A DNA stretch of 18,014 bases from Larix sibirica. Lineage: Eukaryota > Streptophyta > Pinopsida > Pinales > Pinaceae. Every line of letters begins with the position of its first letter. Within the stretch, counting starts at the first letter, position 1. Below are positions 1 to 9,890 of the stretch, in pieces. A program made the translations under genes and the position numbers. The stretch spans positions 1 through 18,014 of the forward strand of contig NWUY0300048238.1 of assembly GCA_004151065.3 (NCBI GenBank), given 5' to 3'. Under the pieces are notes generated by a model. It did not search any database, was not told the DNA's origin, and was given only the letters and a program-made list of their open reading frames with translations.

Positions 1-484
1 TTTTCTGCTCATTCTTTCTTTGTGAGGTATCCTCAGCTCTTTAGATCTGTTGTGACATAGAATTTCACATATTTATCCTTTGTTTAAGGAGGAGAAACTG
101 AGAACTGAGACATATGGAAAAAAAAAAAACTTAAAATCCCACCACATGCTGTCATTTTTTTTCTTAGAAAACAACTTATCTCTTTGTATTTGAAAGAGAA
201 ATGTATACATTCAGTAAAATATTTCCATGCTAACATACCCAAAGTCCAACCAAGTAACTTAGTCCACTAAATCCAAAAAGGTTTTGTTAACAGTCCAAGC
301 ATTTACCCATATGACATTCAAATAAAAAATAAAGAAAGCACTCTAAGGATGCATACCACTTCCCAAAAAAAGTGACAAGACATCCTACATCAAGCATGGG
401 AGAGGACCAAATTAGATCTATATGAAAATATGCATGTAGGAGAGAGAGGACACCTCATCTACTTGAGATTTAGTCATCATCAAC
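1..484. other. 3' flank of decayed LINE; no gene seen
   Basis: There is no open frame of useful length here. On the minus strand this follows the RNase H remnant of the LINE, so it should contain the end of the ORF and the 3' untranslated region. A 12-A run lies at 118-129 and an 8-T run at 155-162. The T run would read as a short poly(A) on the minus strand and could be the eroded LINE tail, but eight bases is weak evidence and I see no convincing target-site duplication. Confidence 0.4.
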
Positions 485-872
485 ATTCCAATCTATGCTC
501 CAACTACCCTTTATAAATATTATCAACATTTGAGTTGTTTTATTTGTAGATATGAGTGAAGGAAATTTTAGTGAAAGAAGTCTTAAATTCATGTACCATG
601 TTGACCACATCTTAGCGGAACAATTTTTGTGTGTTTAAACTTCCATCAATCCATTCTACAACCAACCTTGTGTCTCTAAATATCTATATTTCCTTCATGT
701 TTCTTTTCTTTGATTATGCTAGTAGGATGTAAATTTCCCTAAGCTTTGCCCAATTGTTTGTTCCTTGTCCAAGCCCACAAAGGAAATAGATTGTATGATT
801 ATCTAAGAGGTAAAGGCATCTTCCTACTCCAAATAGGCTTGGATTCCCCTTGGAAGTTCCATAAAATAACCC
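485..872 (-). pseudogene. C-terminal RNase H domain of the LINE, catalytically dead
   Basis: A single minus-strand frame, interrupted by about five stop codons, runs through a complete RNase H fold. It begins LFYGTSKGNP (Tyr codon 863-861, where the first catalytic Asp of FFDGASKGNP belongs), then GLGQGTNNWAKL (Lys where the catalytic Glu of TNNxAEL belongs), then IFRDTRLVVEW (the Asp is kept), and NNSNVDNIYKG near the end (the last Asp is kept). Two of the four acidic active-site residues are therefore lost. The KGNPG and GTNN-x-AEL signatures resemble the archaeal/plant RNase H type, not the LTR-retrotransposon type. Its position after the zinc finger fits the plant L1 group that carries an added RNase H, which removes template RNA during reverse transcription. 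Confidence 0.82.
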
Positions 873-1001
873 TAGGGGTATGTAGTCCCCATCCTGATCT
901 CACTCACTAGACTCTTTTTTTTTCTTTATTATTGTCTTTGGGAGCCCATAATAAGTATATATAATCCTATAAATCACTTGTGATAGGGTATACTTTTCAT
1001 C

Positions 1002-1440
1002 TTGGAAAAGTCCTTATTTCTAGCTACCTATATGGCCTTCATGACCACAACTAGAAGAGAAGAATGTTCAACCACTTCACTATCATTATTTCATTTATCC
1101 AAGGCATTCTCCATGGAGGATCCAAACCAACTTATTTTCTCACCTATTATATTTTTTATGGAGTCCCATACTTCCTTTAAAAAATGACAATCTAAGAAGA
1201 GGTATTGTATGCTTTCCCCATTTTCTTTACACAATAGACAAATGTTTAGGCCTTATAGGATCTTCTTTGAAAATGATTCCATGTCATGGTTTTATTACCG
1301 AAAAAAAGCCACAAGGAGATCTTGGTTTTCATTCATGCTTTTAGTTTCCAAACTTATTTACATTACCATCTCTATCGCTTTTCAATATTTGAGACAAAAT
1401 CCATTGAGTATCCCATTCGAATAGTATAAAAAACCCTAGA
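1002..1440 (-). pseudogene. LINE ORF2 connection region and zf-RVT zinc finger, broken
   Basis: The minus strand reads a connection segment (WKLKA...KTKISLWLFF, about 1345-1300) that matches the plant L1 block usually written as a W-K-x-K-x-P-x-K-x-x-x-F-x-W pattern. It is followed by a zinc-binding block: CLLCKENGESIQYLFLDCHF, with the first Cys codon at 1238-1240 and the second at 1229-1231. This is the zf-RVT pattern C-x2-C...H-LF-x2-C, but the expected His before LF is Tyr. Next come LKEVWDSI and a tail ending in VARNKDFSK near 1002. The finger is thought to help bind element RNA or target DNA. Plus-strand open frames over this stretch are shadows. Confidence 0.82.
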
Positions 1441-2329
1441 AGGGTTCACTGTCCACATCAACTCAAGATCTCCTTCTATTAGATTTAAAGAATCCTGGTT
1501 TAAGGCATGTTTAAATACATTCCATTCTTCCACCAACATTCCTATCAACTAATCTACTGCATAAGCCTTTTTCCAACCTAAGGACCAAGGGTTCGCTTGT
1601 TCATGGTTAAATACATGTGAAAGAAAAAGACAACCTTTTTTAGCAAGAAATATTGTAATTTCTTCTAATAGTTTAAACAATTTATTCTCATGTATCCATG
1701 GGTCTAAACTTCACCTTTTGAACATTGCCTAATTTCCATCCTAAATAACCTATTATGAAAGGAAATCCCATTACCCACACCTTCCAGAAAATAGATTCAC
1801 TTTCATGCTTTTTACTAGGTTCCTAAGCAAGGATTCCATGCACACAGGGTTGATGTTCTTATTCTTCATAGCGTGTTTCCAATATCCCTAATTTAATATG
1901 AATCTCCATAAATTTTTCGTTGTTAGTGCTTTCACAATTAAGAATGGATTCTTGAGCACCCTCCCACCCAGAATTCTCTGGCCTTGCCAACCTCATCCAT
2001 TTTAATATTGAAATGAATTTTTCTTTCTTTCTTGCCCAAAGGAGCTAGACATTTTTATTTCTAATCTTGCTTATTATTGTCTTTGGGATGAAAGCCATCA
2101 AAATCTAGTACACTAGAATCGACTCAAGGACATATTTTACTGGGGATAATATTCCACCCAAAGAGAGCCACCGATTAAACCATATATTAATTCTCTTCTT
2201 GATCTTGTGATAGACTAACAACCAACCTTTGTATCCATAAGAATTAGGATTCAAACTCAAAACCCATGTATTTTATACCTAATAGGTTCAAGATCTTACA
2301 TGGTAGTATTAGTTTAATGGCCTATTCAT

Positions 2330-3175
2330 GCAATGGTAACACCTTGTTAAAAGATATAGATAAATTTTGAATATTGATAATCATTATTGTATCCATCCCC
2401 AAAAAATTATGGGCATGTTTAAAAGATTTAGTATCATTGCATCTCCTATTTCCAAATAAGATGACATCATCCATGGATAAGAGATGAGCAAACTCAATTC
2501 CATAGAAATTATTCTTGTTTTTAAACCCCTTATGCTTCTCAAATGGGAAATACAATGACTTATCCCATTTTATATTGAGAGAAATAAATGAGGACTCAAA
2601 TGACATCATTGGATGTATCCTCTTGAATATTGAAAAAAATGATGTAGAACAATTGACAAGGACACTAAAGGAAACATATCCAGGAAAGGATCACTCTGTC
2701 CAATTTATGAAGGGAGGTTTAAACCCGATATGAATAAAAATAACTTGGCATAAAGTTTGCTTACCCTATCATTTTATTTGGATAGGTCTAATTTAATGCT
2801 AAAGGATGGCATATTCGTGGTCTTTATCATATGTAGAGACTCCTGAAAAGTGCCCATTACTTTCTGTATTTGCCTCCCACTGAGAAACCCAAACTACTAT
2901 TTAGAGATTTTATCTAACAAGCTAGATTTTATTCTCAAAGCAATCACTTTAGAAATTATCTTGTAGATGAAATTACACAAATATATTAGATTTAAGTCCT
3001 CAAAAGAAGAGAGGCTTTCCTTCTTTGGCATCATTGTAAAGAAGTTGCATTAAAAGCTCCCAAAATACTCATCAACCACTCTTAACATGTTAGAGTCCAT
3101 AAAGTCATAGAATCCAATGTAAAAGCTGATTGGTAGATCATTAGGACAGGTCTTGCAATGTTGAATTGAGTGAAC
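2330..3175 (-). pseudogene. LINE reverse transcriptase domain, broken
   Basis: Reading the minus strand across frames gives the successive RT blocks of a plant L1. CPNDLPISFY (near 3145) stands for the SPGPDG-x-FY block. PKKES (near 3025) stands for IPKK, followed by LCNFIYKIISKVIALRIK (about 2985-2930). Motif A is IKLDLSKxNDRV with its Asp codon at 2786-2788. Motif B is degraded, GYIQ-stop-CHLSPHLF (near 2610), for GLRQGCPLSPYLF. Motif C is LLSMDDVILFG with the Asp pair at 2466-2471, where the usual FADD or FVDD has become SMDD. The open stretch 2609-2322 covers motif C and the block after it. The catalytic Asp residues survive, but stops and frameshifts make it non-functional. Confidence 0.87.
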
Positions 3176-3734
3176 CACTTTTTTTAGCACCTCCTCAATA
3201 AATAACACCATTAGATGATCATTTTTCAGATGATTTACAACTTTAGGGAAAAAATAAGAGATTGCAATAATCTCTATTATGTTAGCTTTGATCTCTATTA
3301 TGCAATAATCTCTATCAAATATGTCTTTGAAAGTAGATGCCTTATCTTCATTTGGTCTTTTTAGATCCCAAATAGAATTGTGATTTCTTCTTGTGTTAGC
3401 AAAGTTGTGAAAAAACCTTATATTCTTATTCCCCTATCACAACCACACAATCCTGCTCTTCATTATTCATCTCTCTTCTTCCCATTTTAGTGAATTCCTT
3501 TTTTCTTATTCTAGTTCCTTTAGCTCCTTCGACTTCTCTTAAGTGAAAATACTACCTCCAATATCTTGGTAGGAAACCTCCAATTTTCCTTCAACTCCAA
3601 GAAGGAATTCCTTAGATTCCTTATATTTTTCTTTTCCCATTCCATGGTCACCCTTTTGGTATTTACCAAGTTGTCACCAAATTATTCCATGGCAAAGCCT
3701 TCTTCCTCTTCATCAAAAGCATTTCTATAGTCAT

Positions 3735-4541
3735 CGTGTGTAAGCCAGAAGGATTGAATTTGAAAGAGGCTAGTGGCTTTCTATCTCCTTTATCAATCTA
3801 GAATAAAATGGGGCTATGATTTAAGGATCCCCCCCCCACATGTCCAAGATTTAAAATGTCTTGCTTCCACCAACATACCCTTAGAATCCACACAACTATC
3901 TAACATTTAAGTTAATCCTTCCTCTCCTCTTCTATTGTTGTTCCAAGTAAGCATTATGTCAATCGAATCTCAATCACATCACCCTTTCTCTTCTAGTTCA
4001 AAGGTGAAAAAGCCTTCCAATGGATCAAATATTCCATCTCCTCCCAACACATTCTTTATAACAAAATTTACTTCACCTCCATACGTTGGATCTTTTTTTC
4101 TAGAAAACAGATTTATTGAGCAATTCTTCTGCGTACTCATTGATTTATACATAAGGGCCATAGAATTTTACAAGGGTGAATCCCATTCTCAATCATTTTG
4201 AGAATAATTCAGTATAGAAGGTAAATTTGAGGAAGGTAGACTCTTTCCTTTCTACAATATTTTTCCACCCAATGACCAATCTTCCTGACCTCCCAACTAC
4301 CTCCCAAACATTTAAAGTTCCAACCATAAAAAGGGCAATTTAAAAACTTCCTAGCTTCGTCCACCCCAACCATTATTTCTTGTAAAATGAGAATGTACAG
4401 TTGATACTTCTCAACCACCCTCCTAATTGATAATTTTTTGGGAAGATCCAAGACCACATTAGGGAAAGTAAAATAATTTCTTACCCTTTGAAGATAATTT
4501 CCTTGTGGTAAGGGCCCTAGCCTTGGTAGATTGTTTACCAT
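3735..4541 (-). pseudogene. LINE endonuclease domain, broken
   Basis: This is the N-terminal exonuclease/endonuclease/phosphatase-type domain of the LINE ORF2, which nicks the target DNA. The open stretch 4541-4209 (110 codons) contains a degraded version of the usual start of the domain, then RRVVEKYQLYILILQEIM, where LQE (about 4385-4377) matches the catalytic LQET motif. After a frameshift near 4170, KFYGPYV matches the conserved NIYGPY block. Near 3825-3800 LNHSPILF corresponds to the SDHSPI motif, with Asp replaced by Asn, followed by KGDRKPLASFKFNPS, typical of the endonuclease to RT linker. There are several stops. A run of nine C at 3829-3837 adjoins the SDH-like motif. The family call is firm; exact limits are approximate. 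Confidence 0.82.
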
Positions 4542-5817
4542 CTTGAATCTCTTTTTTTTCCTTCTGTTGTGCTAGCGTATGATGTGATCTCCTTTTCAAG
4601 TTGGTATCAAGTCCAAAAATCCTTCAATAATAGTTTTACCTTTATGTGTTTGATTAGATGTTTATATGAGATGATAGTTCTTCCTTTGCTTGAAAATGAA
4701 ACTTGATCAAGGTTAAGCATGAGTTCAGTCTATTTGATCTTAATAGAAAACTTTCACCATCTCAAGTCTCATGAAATATAATCTTCTTAATGAAAGAATA
4801 TTCCTTCTCTATCTTATATTTCTTGTGCACTTATCCATGTTGTGTTCCTAATATCACTATACTAGGCTCATTCCCCAAGTACTTTCCTTCATTTTCCTCA
4901 TTGGATCATTTTTCCTTCTTCTTTTTTCCCTATCCACAAAATTTTCTTCTTTGTATAACATGACATGTTTTAGGACCATATATTCACTTAGAACAAACTT
5001 CATTCTTTATTCCTTATTTTCCGCTTATAATTTCATCCTTTCTTTGTATCCTTTCCTCTGTCTTTCCCTTCCTTACTATCTCCTTTTCTTCTAGTAATTC
5101 ATTTGATGATAGATTTAGGGTTTTAGACACCTCATGAAGAGAGAACCCTAGAGGTTATGGCTAGATATTACCTCAAAGATTATTCATGTCCTTATTTGGG
5201 TTCCATTCCTTCTCCCACTCTCTCTTCCCTTCACCTACCCCTTCTCTCTTGTACTGTCTTCTTCATTAAGATCACCAAAATAGAATCAGGTGGAAATAAT
5301 GCTTCTAGGGATTTCTTGACATAAGGCCCAAAACGACGACTATGGTAGGGATGCAATCATGGTTTCAAATATTGTGTCTAGACCTTGTAGACTAATACCA
5401 GTAGATACTATTGCTTAAGCCTAACTCTAGGATCTACTTCTTGGAATAATTTGGGAAGATGAATTGTTCTAATATATTCCCCCTAGGGTTGTGATGATTA
5501 GAGTTTGTCCCATCTTGTAACCCTCAAGGGGAATGCGAAATTGGAGGGAAGATCCTATGGTTATGGTCTATAGGTTTGAAAGTGTTTCCTTATGGATCAT
5601 CATGGCTCCCATAATTCGTCCCTTCTCCTAGATTCACATCCTCAACACTTTCAGTTAAAATATTTAGGTTGTTTGCAATCTTTATTCTCCTTAGGGTATA
5701 AGTACATACTAGGGCATCAATTATTTCAGGAGAGAAGTGTATTTTTTTCTTTCTTGAAAACTTTTCTCCCATAGGTTTTTAGAAGTCTCTTCTTGTAATC
5801 CCCAAATTAAGACCCTT
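4542..5817 (-). other. Presumed 5' part of the LINE (ORF1/5'UTR); not readable
   Basis: This stretch lies upstream of the LINE endonuclease in element orientation, where ORF1 and the 5' UTR should be. I see no zinc knuckle or other ORF1 signature. A 60-codon opening at 5772-5590 (minus strand) has a basic start (KFSRKKK) but no recognisable homology, and the plus-strand opening over the same bases is no better. The plus strand is strongly pyrimidine-rich around 4850-5240 (runs of TTCTTC and TCTCTTCCC). The boundary to the neighbouring tandem repeat lies near 5818. Confidence 0.35.
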
Positions 5818-5831
5818 TATATTATTATTGT

Positions 5832-6107
5832 GTTTGAGTTTGGTGTTGAGCTTGTAGGCTCTGGAGCACCTAGACTGTTTAAACTCATTATGTTTGAGTT
5901 GGTGTTGAGATATAGGCTTTGGAGCACCTAGATTGCTTAGTCTCATTTTGGTTGAGTTGGTGTTGAGCTATAGGATCTGGAGCACCTAGACTGCCTAAAC
6001 TCACTTTGTTTGAGTTGGTGTTGAGCTATAGGCTCTAGAGCATCGAGACTAAGTAGACTTGTTATGTGTGATTGATGTTGAGCCGGTAGGCTTTGGAGTA
6101 TCAAATA
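5832..6107. repeat. 58-bp minisatellite, five units, copy 1
   Basis: Five diverged direct units of 58-60 bp start near 5832, 5891, 5949, 6007 and 6065. Each carries GTTTGAGTTGGTGTTGAG, then TATAGGCTCTGGAGCACC, then TAGACT. The fifth unit is shortened and more diverged (GTGTGATTGATGTTGAG). The same five-unit series in the same order occurs in copy 2, so the array was made before the larger duplication. No function can be assigned. Confidence 0.9.
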
Positions 6108-6295
6108 CAATAAAGGACCTTATTGTTATATTATTTATCTCCTTTTAAATTTCCAATTGATGGGGGACCAATCCACTTAAAGAGACTAAGCATGCTGGAG
6201 GATAGGCTGACTTCTAAAGTAGTTGCCAAATGAAAAGCCAAATAGAAAAATAGGACAAATGTGAGGATAAACACATATTAATAAATTAAAATAAA

Positions 6296-6863
6296 AGAGA
6301 TAAAGAGAGTTAAAAAGAAAGTCCAAACCTGTCACATCCTCTATCCCCTCAATTCCCTTCGGGGCGATGGGAGACCACCTGATACTTTTTTTTCTCTAAA
6401 ACCCTCCATTTTCACACACAGCTGCAATGGTTATCGATCCGCCATCCGCATTTCGTAATCCGTAATCCGCATCGCGAGATTCAGGAATGCAGAACTACAG
6501 TTCTTAGCTCCGTCAAAATCATCTTTTCGACTTCTGTAATCTACAATCCACATTGTGGGATTCGGAAGGTCGGAACCACCTCATCGCGATACTGGAAGAT
6601 TTCCCTTTACGAAATCTGCAATTCGCATTACGCAACTCGGGAATGCGGAATTCCAAATCCACGAATGGAAAAATACCCTTTTCAATCCGCAATCCTTATT
6701 TGCGGAACTCAGAACTGCGGAATTCCAGCTACGTGAGTCAAAAATGGGTTCCCGACATCCCAAATCCGCAATCCGCATTGCTGATGTGGGAATGCAGAAC
6801 CACCTCCTCTACACCTACAAAATTCCCAGGNAGAGATAAAGAGAGTTAAAAGAAAATCTAAAC
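6296..6863. repeat. 33-bp direct duplication flanking an insertion
   Basis: The segment AGAGATAAAGAGAGTTAAAA plus about 13 following bases occurs at 6296-6328 and again at 6832-6863 with a few differences (AAGAAAGTCC versus GAAAATCT). Copy 2 has it once, near 8608-8650. This is what an insertion with target-site duplication would leave, although 33 bp is long for most elements. The right-hand copy begins directly after an N at 6831, so duplicated text from an imperfect assembly join is the main alternative. Confidence 0.75.
6329..6831. mobile_element. GC-richer 0.5-kb insertion with internal short tandem units
   Basis: This block is absent from the matching place in copy 2 and is visibly richer in GC and CpG than its surroundings. 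It contains five diverged units marked by the core AATCCGCAATCCGCATT, at about 6455, 6536, 6611, 6682 and 6761 (spacing 71-81 bp), each followed by a variant of GCGGAATTC or GGAATGCAGAA. The left end, read on the minus strand, has a purine-rich run GGGGATAGAGGA directly followed by TGTGACAGG. That is how a polypurine tract and LTR start look, but no LTR body follows. The plus- and minus-strand openings here are low-complexity shadows. It could be a non-autonomous element or a captured satellite fragment. Confidence 0.6.
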
Positions 6864-7299
6864 TATTTCCTAAAGTAAGATAAAAAGGAAAGGAAAGAAA
6901 ACACAAAGCATGATTTTCCTAAATAAGAGAAAAAACTACCTGAATGAAAAATAGGAGCCTTTTTCCTCAAGAATAAATATAGTAGAGAATGGACATTATA
7001 GGGGGTAATGGTCCCTAACTCACTGGAGGGTTCAATTGTAGGTCCATGAGTGCTCAGTTTGCCATGAAGAGAATATGGTTGATCTGAGAAGGATTGTGGG
7101 AAGAAGGGGAAATGAATTACAAGACTCTACATAGAGCTGGTAAAACAACCTTGTGGTTACTCTGCTGGTAGTAATCAAGATAGATAACATCACCCTAGTC
7201 TCCTTACTCTAGTGTGCTTGGTCTGGTACGGGGGTGACTTATGGAATGAACAAGGAACTGTTCGAGGTCTATGGTTAGGAGGAACATGGAAGTTCTCCA

Positions 7300-8138
7300 T
7301 TCAGTTGGACATTTAAAGGCTGATAAGTATCTTTTACTTCTTAAATTATGTCTAATGATATCTTACAGATGTATGTTTAAGATTATTTAATTTTGTTTGA
7401 GGTATATTTGACTAACTTCTTTAATTGCGGATCTAATAGCCCTTTGGCATCTAATAGGAGCATTGTTGAAATCATCTTAGCCAATTTTGCATGGTTGATA
7501 TCAAGTATTGTTCCATTTGAAAGTCGTATTGACATAGTTTAAATATATTTTTGTTATTAATTTATTACTAGGTTTAACAGTTGAAGATCATATTAGACTT
7601 CTAATGATTTAGAGATTAAGTTTAATTGATTCATGGTAATTATGTAAGTAATTTCATATTTCCTTGTTTATTCTGTAGTCTAGAATTAATTAGTCTTAGT
7701 GAAATTAATGTTTATTTGCTTATTATTAGTTGTAATATTTATTTAATTGTCCAAGAGTTGGTTAACTGTAATTGTTATATATTTCTCTATTGTCATGGAT
7801 TGAAGTTATTACTTACTTGAATTTATAGACTAATTGTGATTGCAGGGTAAATTAATAGTTCAAATACCAAACCTGTTATAAACTAATTAATTACAATAAT
7901 TAGGCAGGATCATACATAAAATAATAAAAATAATAACATAGGCTCAATAGCCTAGAATGAAAACTCTCTATACAAAGGATGGAGAGGATTCAATTAAGAA
8001 TCCAAAGCCAAGCCCTTAACCAAACTTCGCTTTAACATGGTAGTAATAATATAATTATTATGTATTAATACATCAAACTATTGTGAAAAATATAACATAA
8101 CACAACAAGTGCAGAACCAACCAGATCGAATCCATATN
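7300..8138. other. Non-coding remainder of copy 1 and spacer to copy 2
   Basis: This AT-rich text matches the equivalent part of copy 2 (about 9100-9890) and has no supported gene. The 64-codon opening at 7626-7820 is not kept in copy 2 and consists of AT-rich hydrophobic codons, so I treat it as chance. Copy 1 seems to end near 8090. A 48-bp spacer follows, ending in an N at 8138, and copy 2 starts at 8139. Confidence 0.6.
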
Positions 8139-8152
8139 TATATTATTGTTAT

Positions 8153-8427
8153 GTTTGAGTTTGGTGTTGAGCCTGTAGGCTCTAGAGCACCTAGACTATT
8201 TAAAATCATTATGTTGGAGTTGGTTTTGAGCTACAGGCTCTGGAGAACCTAGACTGTTTAGTCTCATTTGGTTGACTTAATGTTGAGATATAGACTCTGG
8301 AGCACCTAGACTTCCTAAACTCACTTTGTTTGAGTTGGTGTTGAGCTATAAGCTCTAGAGCACCCAGGCTAAGTAGACTTGTTATGTGTGATTGATGTTG
8401 ATCTGGTAGGCTCTGGTGCATCAAATA
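8153..8427. repeat. 58-bp minisatellite, five units, copy 2
   Basis: Five direct units of about 58 bp with the same internal order as the array at 5832-6107, including the distinctive fourth unit (CTAAGTAGACTTGTTATG end) and shortened fifth unit. Conservation of unit order shows that both arrays descend from one parent array. Confidence 0.88.
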
Positions 8428-9828
8428 TAATAAAGGGCCTTATTGTTATATTATGTATCTCCTTTTAAATGTCCAACTGATGGGGGACCAATCCACTTAA
8501 AAAAAGACCAAGAATGCTAGAGGATAGGTTGACTTCTAAAGTACTTGTCAAATGAAAATCCAAATAGAAAAATAGGACAAATGAGAGGATAAACATATAT
8601 TAATAAATTAAAATAAAAGAGATAAAGAGATTTAAAAGAAAATCTAAACTATTTCCTAAAGTAATATAAAAAGGAAATGAAAGAAAAAACAAAAGCATGA
8701 TTTTTCTAAATAAGAGAAAAGGCTTCCTGAATGAAAAATATGAGACTTTTCCTCAATAATAAATATAACAGAAAGTGGAAATTACAGGGGATAATGGTCC
8801 CTAGCTCACTTGAGGGTTCAGTTGTAGGTGCTTGAGCACTTAGTTTTTCCATGAAGAGAATATGGTTGATCCGAGAAGGATTGTGGGAAGAAGGGGGAAA
8901 TAAATTACAGGACTCTACATAGACATGGTAAAAAACCTTGTGGCTACTCGACTGGTAGTAATCAATATTGATAACATCACTCTAGTCTCCTTACTCTAGT
9001 GTGTTTGGTCCAGCTTAGGAATGACCTGTGGAACAAACAAGGAACTATTCAAGGTCTATGGTTGAGAGCAACGTGGAAGTTCCCCATTCAGTTAGACATT
9101 TAAAGGCTAAGAAGTATCTTCTACTTCTTAAATTTTGTCTAATGATACCTTACAAATGTATTTTTAAGTTTATTTAATTATGTTTGATGTATACTTGACT
9201 AACTTCTTTAATTGTAGCTCCAATAGCCCTTTGGCATCTAATAGGAGCCTTGTTGAATTATCTTAGCCAATTCTTCCTGGCTGATCTCAAGTATTGTTCA
9301 ATTTGAAAGGCTTATTGATGTTGTTTAAACAGATCTTTGTTATTAATTTAATGCTATGTTTATTAGTCATAGACTAGATTAGACTTCTATTGATTTAGGG
9401 ATTAAGTTCAATTGATTCATAATAATTCTATAAGTAATTTCATATTTCATTGCTTTATTTAATCTTTGTTAAATTAATGAATATTCGTTTATTATTAGCT
9501 GAATATTTATTTATTTGTCTAACAACTGCTAACTGTAATTCTTATTTATTTCTCTGTTGTCATGGATTGAAATTATTAGTTACTTGATTTTTATAGACTA
9601 ACTATATTTGCAGGGTAAATTAATAGTTCAAACACCAGACCTGTTATGTGCTAAGTAATTACAATAATCAGGCATAACCATATATAAAATAGTTAAAAAT
9701 TATAAATATAATATCATAGGCTTAATAGCCTAGAGAGAAAACTCTCGTAATTAAGCAAAAGATGGAGAAGATTCAATTAAGAATCCAAGGACAAGCCCTT
9801 AACCAAACTCTGTTTTAATACTGTATTA

Positions 9829-9890
9829 GTTTTCACAAAGGATCTGTGTATTAATATATAATAATTAATACATAGATCCTTTGTGAAAAC
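9829..9890. repeat. 27-bp near-perfect inverted repeat (hairpin) at the end of copy 2
   Basis: The arm at 9829-9855 pairs with 9864-9890 across an 8-base loop (ATATAATA), with one mismatch in 27 (CTGTG against CTATG). Transcribed, it would form a long AT-rich stem. The same place in copy 1 (about 8038-8090) keeps part of the right arm (ATTAATACAT...TTGTGAAAA) but has lost the left arm. It may be the terminal fold of the repeat family or a small fold-back element; I see no evidence for a microRNA function. Confidence 0.85.

Larger units (their letters stand above)
485..4541 (-). mobile_element. Decayed L1-like non-LTR retrotransposon (LINE), ORF2 remnant with RNase H
   Basis: Minus-strand translation, followed across many stops and frameshifts, gives the ordered parts of a plant L1 ORF2: apurinic-type endonuclease, reverse transcriptase with motifs A, B and C, a connection region, a CCHC-like zinc finger and a C-terminal RNase H. 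In an intact element this protein nicks target DNA and copies its own RNA at the nick. The order, spacing and total length of about 4 kb fit one element, not scattered fragments. No frame is open for more than about 110 codons and several catalytic residues are replaced, so it is long dead. An additional RNase H domain related to archaeal-type enzymes is known in part of the plant L1 lineage, and that fits this element. The 5' end (ORF1) is not recognisable. Confidence 0.88.
5818..8090. repeat. Tandem 1.75-kb repeat, copy 1 (with insertion)
   Basis: This segment matches 8139-9890 in the same orientation over nearly its whole length once the 503-bp insertion at 6329-6831 is removed. It starts at TATATTATTATTGTGTTTGAG, opposite the same text just after 8138. 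Shared landmarks include GATGGGGGACCAATCC (near 6158 and 8479), the block ACCAAACCTGTTA (near 7866, ACCAGACCTGTTA near 9635) and AAGCCCTTAACCAAAC (near 8012 and 9794). The copies differ by many substitutions and small indels, so the duplication is old or the copies were separate insertions of one family. No open frame is conserved in both copies. I do not recognise the family; neither clear TG...CA ends nor TIRs are visible. Confidence 0.85.
8139..9890. repeat. Tandem 1.75-kb repeat, copy 2 (uninterrupted)
   Basis: This is the uninterrupted form of the repeat seen at 5818-8090: 58-bp minisatellite, GATGGGGGACCAATCC block, AT-rich middle, AAGCCCTTAACCAAAC block, and a terminal hairpin at 9829-9890. 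It begins on the base after an N. The 71-codon minus-strand opening at 8424-8209 only reads the minisatellite and is not a gene. The length without the copy-1 insertion (about 1.75 kb) is the same in both copies, which supports a defined unit. Confidence 0.85.

Noticed and set aside
6553-6849. 98- and 94-codon plus-strand openings in the CpG-rich insertion
   Set aside because: Two overlapping frames and two minus-strand frames are all open at once because the tandem units lack stop codons. One frame also runs through an N.
5832-8427. CRISPR-like array (58-bp units)
   Set aside because: Units are contiguous with no unique spacers, and the setting is a plant nuclear retroelement landscape.
5818-9890. 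The two 1.75-kb copies as LTRs of one element with a 48-bp interior, parallel to the element at 14947-17103
   Set aside because: No TG...CA ends and no primer-binding site that I can match to a known plant tRNA in 8091-8138. The N at the junction also makes the spacing unreliable.
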